Origin: Helicobacter anseris | Lineage (GTDB): Bacteria; Campylobacterota; Campylobacteria; Campylobacterales; Helicobacteraceae | Assembly: GCF_003364335.1 (NCBI RefSeq) | Contig: NZ_NXLX01000009.1 | Span: 1-63,081, forward strand | Reading direction: 5' to 3' | Length of the DNA stretch: 63,081 nucleotides | Shown here: in pieces, positions 35,714 through 43,617 of the stretch | Layout of the letters: every line of letters begins with the position of its first letter | How positions within the stretch are numbered: position 1 is the first letter of the stretch | Notes under the pieces: generated by a model | The model's input: only the letters and a program-made list of their open reading frames with translations | Databases searched by the model: none | What the model was told of the DNA's origin: nothing | Position numbers and translations under genes: made by a program

Positions 35714-38700
35714 CTTTCTTTTTCTTTTCTTTCTTTTTGGATTGATATAACCTTTTTATCTTATCATCAATTGGAGCAATAAGTGTATATAAGATTGGCA
35801 CAATCAATAAACTTAAAAACATAGAAAGCAACAAGCCTCCTATCATTGAAACACCTATCGGAGCTTTCATTGCATATCCACTACCTGTGGCAATTGCTAA
35901 TGGCAGCATACCAAATACCATTGCAATTGTTGTCATTAAGATAGGTCTAAGTCTAGATTCTCCTGCATATAAGATTGCCTCATAAACACTTGCTCCAAAC
36001 TGTTTTCTCCTTTCATTGGCAACATCAATCAATAATGTAGCATTTTTTCCAACAATCCCTATCAATAAAATCAACCCCATAAAAGAAAAAATACTAAAGG
36101 GCTGATTTACTATTTTAAGTGCAAAAAAAGCACCTGCGAAAGATAAAGGCATAGTTATCATAATAATAATAGGCTCCAATAAAGATTCATATAATGCCGC
36201 AAGGATAAGATAAATCAAAATAAAAGCTGTAATAACAGCAACACCAAAAGATACTACAGATTCAGCCATATTATTTGACTGCCCACTTAATGCATAACTT
36301 GCTCCTGGCTCAAGCCATTGGGATAATGCTGTAGGATTTGTTGTAGTTTGAATAATATCTTGCAAAGAAATACCAGAATCTTGAATAGGTGCTGCATAAA
36401 CCGTCACGCTTCTTTGTCGACTATAGCGGCTAATAAGCGAAGGAGCACTAGATTCCTCAATTTCAATCAATCCATCCAAAAACATCAATTGCCCACTAGC
36501 ATTTTTTATCTGTAATTTTTTAATATCCTCAACAGAAACTCGCTGATTATTTGGAACACGCATAGTAATCTTATACTCTTTGCCATTTTCTTTAAAATAT
36601 GCCGCTTGCGTAGAACCAGAAAATGCCGCACTAATAACACTTCCTATCGCACTTGCACTAATTCCATATTTATCTGCATACTGGCGCAAAATGGTAATTT
36701 TATATTCTGGCTGAATATCAGATGTGCTAGTATGATAATTACCCACCTTTCCTTTTAATTCTGCCCCTTCTAATAATAATTGTTTTAATTTTGCAACACT
36801 TTTATCAACCAATGCTTGCGTTGGTGCAAAAACCACAATCTGAAAAGGAGTATTATCCCCACCACCAATTGTCGGAACCTCTGCAGTAAAAAGATTCATT
36901 CCCTTTGAAGCAGGTGAAGCCTTTAATTCATTTTGCACTTCTTTCATTAGATCAAATTGCGTCTGATTCCTTTCTTTTATAGGCTTTAATGCCACATAAA
37001 TCCTTGATTTAAAAATACTTTGAGCTGAACCATAACCAACTTCTGCGGTTGTATATTCTACATTAGGATTTTTAGCAACAATCTCTCTTAGAGCCTCTGT
37101 TTTTTGTTTCATATCATAAATACTAATGCCAGGTTTAGTTTCAATCCAAACATAAAATTCTGATTTATCCTCTTGTAGCATAAATTCTCCGCCCAAAGAC
37201 TTTGCAAGATGTAAAGAAAAGCCAAAGACCAAAATAATCAAAACAATAAATACCACTCTTTGTTTTAATACAAAATTTAAAGTTTTCGCATAGATATTTT
37301 GCATTTTTTCAAAAAATGGCTCACTCCAATAATAGAATCTTGATTGTTTTGGACTAACAATCAATGAGCTTACCATCGGAATAATGGTAATAACCACGAC
37401 ATAAGAAATGATAACTGCTAAAGCAACAGTTACCCCAAAACTTGCAAAGAATCTTCCCATAATTCCTGACATGTTACCAATAGGGATAAAAACTGAAAGC
37501 AACATCGCAGAGATTGCTATGATAGCAAATGCTATTTCTTTTACCCCTTCATATGCAGCTTTTTTCTTACTCATCCCCTGTTCTAATTTCTTATGAATAT
37601 TTTCAATTACAACAATTGCATCATCAATAATAATACCAATAGCAAGTGTAAGTGCCATCATTGTTAACATATTCAAGGAATAACCCATTGCCTGAATGAG
37701 TGCAAAAGTTCCCAAAATAGATACAGGCAAGCTTATAGCAGCAACCAAAGTAATTGTAACACTACGCAAAAATAAAAATACGATTAAAACGGCTAAAACA
37801 CCGCCTAAAATTAAATCAAACTCCACATCTTTTATTGAGCTACGAATATATGTTGTTGTATCTAAAAAAGGTTGTATATCATACCCTTCACTTACAGCTT
37901 TGATATCAGCAAGGGCACGATATACACCATTGGCAATTTCAATATCATTAGCACCAGAAACTTTTTGCACCTGAAAAATAACCCCTGGAGAATTATTATA
38001 GGTGGCATAAGTACTTTCTTCCTCAAGCCCATCTTCTATTACTGCAATATCACTTAATTTTATATTACTCCCAACTCTAATATTCCCTATATCTTCGATA
38101 CTATGCCCATTTGCATCCACTGTAATAGTAAAATCCTTGGTAGCATTTTCTAATCTACCTCCATTGACCTCAAGATTTTCTTGTCCAAGTAAATTAAAAA
38201 TACCACTATAAGTAAGATTATATTTATTCATCAAAACAGGATCCACATAAACGCGTATTTGCCTTTCCCTATAACCACTGATTTGAATCCCACCCACTCC
38301 AGAAATCTTTTGTAACATCGGCTTAACTACAAGATCTGCATGCTTCATAAGCTCTGAACTAGTTTTTGTTTTGCTACTCATAAACAATGAAATAATAGCT
38401 TGACCATTAGTATCAAACTTCTTTAAAGAAGGTTGTTGTATATTTGCATCATCAAACTTGATAGAAGAAACCTTACCGATCATATCTGTCATAGCTTCTT
38501 GTATTGGCTTTTCAAGTTGAAACTCTACGATTACTAAACTCACATTTCTTGCACTATTTGAAGTTACACTCTTTACCCCATCAATCCCCATAACAGCTTC
38601 TTCAACTTTATCTGTTACTTTACTTTCTATGATTTCTGCACTTGCTCCCGGATAAGTTGTAGAAACAACGATAATTGGAAAATCTACATTTGGAAATAAT

Positions 38701-38798
38701 GAAACTGGTATTTTTTTTAATCCCAAAATACCAAAAAAAACTACCGCTAAAGCGAACATCAAAGTTGTAATTGGTCGTTTAATAGCAAATTTATACAT
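35703..38798 (-). CDS. hefC: RND multidrug efflux transporter, HefC/AcrB type
   Basis: Inner membrane proton-driven pump (1031 aa) with 12 membrane segments and two large periplasmic loops. It has the N-terminal FAIKRPITTLMFA, the proton-relay DD in IGIIIDDAIVVIENIHKK (about residue 395), and the late GIVGKNATLLIDVANERR. It forms a tripartite pump with the adaptor and channel encoded upstream. The start overlaps the adaptor stop by one base. The basic Lys/Glu-rich tail is normal for the family. The symbol follows the Helicobacter hef operon. Confidence 0.9.
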   Translation of the reverse strand: MYKFAIKRPITTLMFALAVVFFGILGLKKIPVSLFPNVDFPIIVVSTTYPGASAEIIESKVTDKVEEAVMGIDGVKSVTSNSARNVSLVIVEFQLEKPIQEAMTDMIGKVSSIKFDDANIQQPSLKKFDTNGQAIISLFMSSKTKTSSELMKHADLVVKPMLQKISGVGGIQISGYRERQIRVYVDPVLMNKYNLTYSGIFNLLGQENLEVNGGRLENATKDFTITVDANGHSIEDIGNIRVGSNIKLSDIAVIEDGLEEESTYATYNNSPGVIFQVQKVSGANDIEIANGVYRALADIKAVSEGYDIQPFLDTTTYIRSSIKDVEFDLILGGVLAVLIVFLFLRSVTITLVAAISLPVSILGTFALIQAMGYSLNMLTMMALTLAIGIIIDDAIVVIENIHKKLEQGMSKKKAAYEGVKEIAFAIIAISAMLLSVFIPIGNMSGIMGRFFASFGVTVALAVIISYVVVITIIPMVSSLIVSPKQSRFYYWSEPFFEKMQNIYAKTLNFVLKQRVVFIVLIILVFGFSLHLAKSLGGEFMLQEDKSEFYVWIETKPGISIYDMKQKTEALREIVAKNPNVEYTTAEVGYGSAQSIFKSRIYVALKPIKERNQTQFDLMKEVQNELKASPASKGMNLFTAEVPTIGGGDNTPFQIVVFAPTQALVDKSVAKLKQLLLEGAELKGKVGNYHTSTSDIQPEYKITILRQYADKYGISASAIGSVISAAFSGSTQAAYFKENGKEYKITMRVPNNQRVSVEDIKKLQIKNASGQLMFLDGLIEIEESSAPSLISRYSRQRSVTVYAAPIQDSGISLQDIIQTTTNPTALSQWLEPGASYALSGQSNNMAESVVSFGVAVITAFILIYLILAALYESLLEPIIIMITMPLSFAGAFFALKIVNQPFSIFSFMGLILLIGIVGKNATLLIDVANERRKQFGASVYEAILYAGESRLRPILMTTIAMVFGMLPLAIATGSGYAMKAPIGVSMIGGLLLSMFLSLLIVPILYTLIAPIDDKIKRLYQSKKKEKKKKVEK

Positions 38799-39502
38799 TA
38801 TTTAGTCCTTATAAAACCATCACCAAAAATTCCAGGAGTCATATTATTGCTTGCTTTTGCCTCAGCACTTACCTTACGAGTATTCTCATCAATAGTAGGA
38901 TAAATTTTTGTAATCACGGCTTGCTCTTTTTTACTACCACCATCAATAGAATAATAAAAAATATCTCCAACTCTTACATCATTAAGATATTTAGAATCAA
39001 ATTCGATTAAAAATTTTTTTTCATGACTGACTAATCTAAAAAGTTTTGTGCTATTTTGCCCGACACCATCACCCAACTCGATATTTTTTTCTGCAATCAC
39101 GCCATCAAAAGGCGCAATCAATGTAGTCTTATCCAACAAAGCACGATAATATTTATAATCTGCCTCTAACTTTTTATAATTAGAATAGTATTGCTCAAGG
39201 GTATTTTTATCAATTGCAGCACCAGTTTTATTGTAGCGATTATATTGATTTTGCGCGAAAATATATTGTTGCTTCACAGATAGTGCCTGAGCTATTTTGT
39301 CTTGATTTGACAATTTTAATAAAACCTCTCCTTTTTTTACCACACTTCCAACATCTACTTTAATTTGCTCAATTGTTCCAGAACTATCCAGTGTTAGATT
39401 TGCATCTTGAACTGCTTTTATATTAAAAATTGCATAAATATCTGCAGTGAAACTAAAACTATAACTGCAAAATACTAAAGTTATTATTCTTAAAATACTC
39501 AT
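38798..39502 (-). CDS. hefB: periplasmic adaptor of the RND efflux pump
   Basis: Membrane fusion protein of 234 aa. It has a signal peptide (about 1-19), a lipoyl-like half motif (GTIEQIKVDVGSVVKKGEVL, about 42-62), a helical hairpin (about 70-125), a second lipoyl half (IAPFDGVIAEKNIELGDGV) and a short beta-barrel domain. There is no lipobox cysteine. It is far shorter than E. coli AcrA, with the membrane-proximal domain reduced, which agrees with Helicobacter HefB. It is two bases from hefA. Confidence 0.85.
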   Translation of the reverse strand: MSILRIITLVFCSYSFSFTADIYAIFNIKAVQDANLTLDSSGTIEQIKVDVGSVVKKGEVLLKLSNQDKIAQALSVKQQYIFAQNQYNRYNKTGAAIDKNTLEQYYSNYKKLEADYKYYRALLDKTTLIAPFDGVIAEKNIELGDGVGQNSTKLFRLVSHEKKFLIEFDSKYLNDVRVGDIFYYSIDGGSKKEQAVITKIYPTIDENTRKVSAEAKASNNMTPGIFGDGFIRTK

Positions 39503-39503
39503 T

Positions 39504-40841
39504 TTATTGCTCCTTTATAAAATCTTTAATTTTTTGACCACTATAAAAAATATAATTTGCTTTTTGCAATTCGTAGTTATTTAAACTCTGATTAAATGTA
39601 GATTCTGCATCAAATTTAGTACTTAATGCCTGCAAATAATCGGTGAAATTTATAAGATTGGCATCATATTTTTTCTTTATATTAAGATAAGCAATATTTG
39701 CTGATTTTAGATTATCTCTTGCTGATTGCATTTTCTTCTTTGCTATTTCTAAGGTTTTTCTATAAAGCTCTTCATCCTTTTTTTGCTCCATTTTTTTATA
39801 GGTAAGAAGTTTTTCATTTGCAAGCTGACCAGCCTTTAAGTATTGCTTTTGAAAAGAAATGCCCACATCATCAATAAGTTTTAAAGTAACAGTAACACTT
39901 ATGACATTTTGCATATCTGGGTAGAGAGCAGAAAATGCTGGATTACTTGTTGCAAAAGCAGGTTTTTGAATATTATAAGTAAAAGTATTGTTCAAATCCA
40001 CAGTAGGAAAATAATGCAATTGTTTATTTTGAAATATTTGTGCATTGATTTGTTGTCTTAATGCAATTAAATCCTCTCTATCTTGAAGTTTAAATTCTGG
40101 AAAAGAAACCTTTTCATACTCCAATGCATCGACTTTTAAATTCGTAAGATACTCTAGCATAAGTTTATTTTGCTCTACAGACATTTGAGCGTCCGCGATT
40201 TGATATTCACTCAATGAAGCTTGAGCTTTTAAAGATTCTAAATTATCAATCGGTGTTAGCCCCTGCTTATAAAGTTTCTCTACCCTAATTACATCAGATT
40301 TTATTTGTTCAAGCTTTTTTTGAAGCGAAATCAATTTTGAAATATTGTCAAAGTAACCATAATATTGTTGCAAAACCTGCAAGTAAATACTCTGCCTTGT
40401 ATATTCCTCATCAGATAAATTTGACAAATAGGTAGCATTTTTTTCACGCACTGTGTTTAAGTTTGAAAAACCATTAAAAAGATTTAAAGCAAACTTTGCA
40501 TTTGCTGCTTGTGTATTATATTGAGAATTTGATTGCGTATCTCTATAGTTATTTTGAAAAGAATAACTAAGATCCAAAGAAGGCAAAAAAGCTCCTTTAG
40601 CCACTAAAACCCCCTTCTTTGCTTGTAAGGCACTCAACGCTTTTGCCTGTATAGAATAATTTAAATCCGCAGCCTTTAGTAAATCTTTCAATCTATATTT
40701 ATTTTGAGCATTTTTTTGCATTGCTTGAATATCAGCCATAATGCTTAAATTCTCCGTAGATACTTCCTGCGCACAACAAAAAGTAGCAATACAAACAACA
40801 CAAATAAAAGCCTTAAATTTATCCTTAAAAAATTGCATCAT
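39504..40841 (-). CDS. hefA: TolC-family outer membrane efflux channel
   Basis: Outer membrane channel (445 aa) with a signal peptide (about 1-24), a long alternating helical pattern of the TolC alpha-barrel with two repeats, and LDLSYSFQNNY in the first beta segment. It is the first gene of the efflux operon. Two adjacent ATGs are possible; I use the outer one. The upstream 190 bases contain two inverted repeats that might be repressor sites. Confidence 0.88.
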   Translation of the reverse strand: MMQFFKDKFKAFICVVCIATFCCAQEVSTENLSIMADIQAMQKNAQNKYRLKDLLKAADLNYSIQAKALSALQAKKGVLVAKGAFLPSLDLSYSFQNNYRDTQSNSQYNTQAANAKFALNLFNGFSNLNTVREKNATYLSNLSDEEYTRQSIYLQVLQQYYGYFDNISKLISLQKKLEQIKSDVIRVEKLYKQGLTPIDNLESLKAQASLSEYQIADAQMSVEQNKLMLEYLTNLKVDALEYEKVSFPEFKLQDREDLIALRQQINAQIFQNKQLHYFPTVDLNNTFTYNIQKPAFATSNPAFSALYPDMQNVISVTVTLKLIDDVGISFQKQYLKAGQLANEKLLTYKKMEQKKDEELYRKTLEIAKKKMQSARDNLKSANIAYLNIKKKYDANLINFTDYLQALSTKFDAESTFNQSLNNYELQKANYIFYSGQKIKDFIKEQ

Positions 40842-40891
40842 TGTTCCAAGCCTTATTTAGAATCTTGCTTTATGTTAAAATATTTTAGAAA

Positions 40892-40937
40892 TAGGTGCCA
40901 TTTTACCTAAAAATATGTAAATAGTTGTCTATACAAC
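40892..40937. promoter_or_regulatory. two inverted repeats between hefA and an outer membrane protein gene
   Basis: TAGGT-N8-ACCTA (40892-40909) and GTTGT-CTAT-ACAAC (40924-40937) are perfect five-base inverted repeats in the divergent promoter region. RND operons are commonly controlled by a TetR-type repressor at such sites, but none is encoded here. Function is inferred from position only. Confidence 0.35.
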
Positions 40938-40983
40938 AATAAATTATTTAATTTTGTGTTTTAAAAAATCAAAAATGATTCGA

Positions 40984-40989
40984 TATAAT
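40984..40989 (+). promoter_or_regulatory. -10 element upstream of the first paralogous OMP
   Basis: TATAAT, 44 bases before the ATG. No -35 is evident, as is usual here. Confidence 0.45.
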
Positions 40990-41032
40990 AATTTCAGGGG
41001 CGAGGAATCCAAAAATTTTAAAGGATAAAATA

Positions 41033-41704
41033 ATGAACAAAAAAATACTAGGATTGGCTCTAGCGGGATTAAGTGTAGCTAGTATTGCTCAAGCAAGATT
41101 CTTTATGGGTCTTGAGGGTGGATATTCTACAACAAACATTAAAGAGACTGCTATGAAAGAAGGTAAGGCTGGTTTTTATGCTTCTGCTTATGGTCCTGGA
41201 TTGATTACTGATGCTTTTAAAAATGGTGCTCGTGGTTATAATGCTGCATTAACCCTTGGAACAGAAAGTTTTTTTGGTAATTATTTTGGTATTAGATCGG
41301 CAATTTTTGGTGGCTATACAAGCACTTCAAAAAAAATTAATGGATTAGCGAAAGAAGCCAATTTTATTGATGCTGGTTTAAACTTTGATTTATTGTTAAA
41401 CTTCTTTAGCAATGGAAATTCTAGTTTTGGTATCTTTGGCGGTGCTGAAGCTGGTTATCACTATTGGTATAATAAGAAAGATTTTGGCAACCTACATAAT
41501 CAGAATGAAGTTAGTAAACATTTATTAGATTTTTCTGGTAGATTTGGTATTTCCACTCTATTTGGAGGTCACCACAGAATCGAGTTGCTTGCAAAAGTTC
41601 CTTTTACTTCTATGGGATTTAGCTCTTCTTCGGAAGCAAAACTTGGTGGATTAGTGGTTCCACTAAATGTTAGTGTAGGTGCAAGCTATAAGTTTGTTTT
41701 CTAA
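41033..41704 (+). CDS. outer membrane beta-barrel protein, paralogue 1
   Basis: The 223-residue protein has a signal peptide (about 1-21, ending AQA), then RFFMGLEGGYSTTN, amphipathic strands and the C-terminal SVGASYKFVF with final Phe. The next gene is a paralogue: RFxxGxEGGY opening, AALTLGTESFFGNYFG matching its FNLGTENFFNDYVG, and the HHRIELLAK strand in both. No substrate or adhesin function can be read. AAAGGA precedes ATG and a strong palindrome ends the transcript. Confidence 0.8.
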   Translation: MNKKILGLALAGLSVASIAQARFFMGLEGGYSTTNIKETAMKEGKAGFYASAYGPGLITDAFKNGARGYNAALTLGTESFFGNYFGIRSAIFGGYTSTSKKINGLAKEANFIDAGLNFDLLLNFFSNGNSSFGIFGGAEAGYHYWYNKKDFGNLHNQNEVSKHLLDFSGRFGISTLFGGHHRIELLAKVPFTSMGFSSSSEAKLGGLVVPLNVSVGASYKFVF

Positions 41705-41715
41705 TAATTTTTAAA

Positions 41716-41741
41716 AAATGTGGAGAAGCTTCTCCACATTT
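41716..41741 (+). terminator. 26-base perfect palindrome terminator
   Basis: Two exact 13-base arms centred on AAGCTT begin 12 bases after the OMP stop, followed by a T-rich stretch. It should terminate the first OMP transcript and separate it from the paralogue downstream. Confidence 0.7.
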
Positions 41742-41842
41742 AAAGACTTCTTTAACTTCTTCTTTTTATAAACATTGTTTTCAGACTATATTTTGATATA
41801 TTTATACTTCAAAAACACAAAAATATTTAAGGAATTTTATCT

Positions 41843-42553
41843 ATGAGAAAATTTTATCATGCTTTTATTCTTCTAGCTTGTATTTTTGCTCTACCGATGC
41901 AAGCAAGATTTTATCTTGGAGTTGAAGGTGGCTATACTGGCTCAAACCCTTATTATGATTTGGGCAATTCTGATGCTATATTTATTACCATACCCACAAG
42001 TCATATTTCTGGAGCTTTTGGAAAATCTTTTAATGGATTTAATGCATCTTTTAATCTTGGAACTGAGAATTTTTTCAATGACTATGTAGGCACGAGGCTT
42101 GACTTTTCTGTTGGATATACTTTTTTATCAAAAAAATTTGATAATCTCAAAGCACAAATGAATTTTATTACCTCTGGACTTTATCTTGATTTACTAACAA
42201 ATCTATACAAAACAGAATTTTTTGAAATAGGATTATTTGGTGGAGCTGGGTTGGATATTTTTTACAATACAAAACAACTTACGGAGGATGATATGGAAGG
42301 ACTTGATTCCGATGCCATTTCCGAACAAACCATATTAGACGCTCAACAATTCTATAGCAATGCTGCACTTACAAGCAGAATCTTAGCCAATGTTGCAGGA
42401 AGGGTTGGCATAACCACACTTATCGCAAAAAATCATCGTATAGAAATACTCGCAAAATTACCAATTGGTTCAATAAATACCTTCCCTTTTATTGGTGGTG
42501 GATTAAATCTTGCAAATCTTTCTTTAAATCTTGGATATAGATTTGTTTTTTAA
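41843..42553 (+). CDS. outer membrane beta-barrel protein, paralogue 2
   Basis: The 236-residue protein has a signal peptide (about 1-21, ending MQA), RFYLGVEGGYTGSN, conserved LGTENFF and HRIEILAKLP strands shared with the preceding protein, and the C-terminal SLNLGYRFVF. It differs mainly by an extra acidic loop around residues 145-175. It arose by tandem duplication and diverged. It ends 18 bases before the asparaginase gene, so the two may be co-transcribed. Confidence 0.8.
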   Translation: MRKFYHAFILLACIFALPMQARFYLGVEGGYTGSNPYYDLGNSDAIFITIPTSHISGAFGKSFNGFNASFNLGTENFFNDYVGTRLDFSVGYTFLSKKFDNLKAQMNFITSGLYLDLLTNLYKTEFFEIGLFGGAGLDIFYNTKQLTEDDMEGLDSDAISEQTILDAQQFYSNAALTSRILANVAGRVGITTLIAKNHRIEILAKLPIGSINTFPFIGGGLNLANLSLNLGYRFVF

Positions 42554-42571
42554 ATCTTAAGGCTATAAGAG

Positions 42572-43546
42572 ATGCTAAAACAAATATCTATTGGTTCCAT
42601 TGGTGGAACTATATCAATGACTACAAGTCATAAGAATCAAGGTATTACCCCATCTCTTGAAGCTCAAGATTTTATACAATCTATTCCCCAAATTGCCTCC
42701 ATTGCAAAAATAAGAGCCTCTGCTCTTTTTGCAATAGCAAGCGGGCATATCTGCTTTTCACATCTATTGCAAGTTTATGAATGGGCAAAAAATGAGATCG
42801 AAAATGGCTCGCAAGCCATCATTATTACACAAGGGACAGATACCCTTGAAGAAAGCTCTTTCTTTCTTAGTCTTTTGTGGGATGAAACTGCTCCTTTGAT
42901 TCTTACTGGTGCAATGAAAAGTCCTAGCGCACTTGGAGCAGATGGAATTGCAAACCTTTATTCTTCAATCCTTGTAGCACTGCATCATAAAGCACAAGGA
43001 GTAATGGTTGTTATGAACAATACCATACACAACCCCTTATGGCTACAAAAAACTCATAGTCTTGCACTTGAAACTTTTAGTTCTTTTCATCAAGAATTTG
43101 GTATTATATTAGAAGATGAGGTTGAATTTTTCAAAATTCCCAAAGTGCTAAAAACCTATAAAATAAAAAATCTAACTAAAAAAGTCTTTGCATATGAGCA
43201 CAAGCTTGATGATGAAAAAGAAATATTAGAATGGGCAGGAGAACACTACGATGGGATTATCATTGGGGGATATGGTGCTGGACATACCAACCTCAATACC
43301 TTGCCCATTATTGAAACACTTGCTACAAAAATCCCTACGATAATGTGTGCAAGAACCCATCAAGGACCAAGTGCAATAAAAACTTATGGATATAGTGGCG
43401 GAGAAATTGATTTGCAAAAAAAAGGTGTAATTATGAGTAGATGGCTTCAAATCAAAAAAGCTAGAATTCTTCTTTATGTCCTACTTAATGCTGGTTTTTC
43501 AAAAGAAGAATTTATTTATTATAGAGATCTTATAACACAAAAATAA
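42572..43546 (+). CDS. asparaginase/glutaminase family amidohydrolase
   Basis: Hydrolyses asparagine, possibly also glutamine. The 324-residue protein has nucleophile T13 in IGGTIS, T89-D90 in TQGTDTLEE and the triad lysine K160 in LWLQKTHS. There is no signal peptide, so it appears cytoplasmic, unlike the secreted gamma-type enzymes that deplete host asparagine. The C-terminal domain has GGYGAGHTNL and TRTHQGPS-like phrases. The E. coli AnsA versus AnsB class is not certain. Confidence 0.88.
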   Translation: MLKQISIGSIGGTISMTTSHKNQGITPSLEAQDFIQSIPQIASIAKIRASALFAIASGHICFSHLLQVYEWAKNEIENGSQAIIITQGTDTLEESSFFLSLLWDETAPLILTGAMKSPSALGADGIANLYSSILVALHHKAQGVMVVMNNTIHNPLWLQKTHSLALETFSSFHQEFGIILEDEVEFFKIPKVLKTYKIKNLTKKVFAYEHKLDDEKEILEWAGEHYDGIIIGGYGAGHTNLNTLPIIETLATKIPTIMCARTHQGPSAIKTYGYSGGEIDLQKKGVIMSRWLQIKKARILLYVLLNAGFSKEEFIYYRDLITQK

Positions 43547-43569
43547 TCTTTTATAATTTCAAAACTTTT

Positions 43570-43578
43570 TGTTAGAAT
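43570..43578 (+). promoter_or_regulatory. extended -10 promoter of ileS
   Basis: TGTTAGAAT lies 39 bases before the ileS ATG and shows the same pattern as the eptA promoter. No T-box or other leader structure was seen. Confidence 0.45.
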
Positions 43579-43617
43579 CAAGAAAATTTTAAATACTATA
43601 TTTCTTAAGGAAAATTC

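Noticed and set aside
40981-40990. CGATATAATA before the first OMP as a flagellar sigma28 promoter
   Set aside because: There is no TAAA box at the required distance; a housekeeping -10 explains it better.
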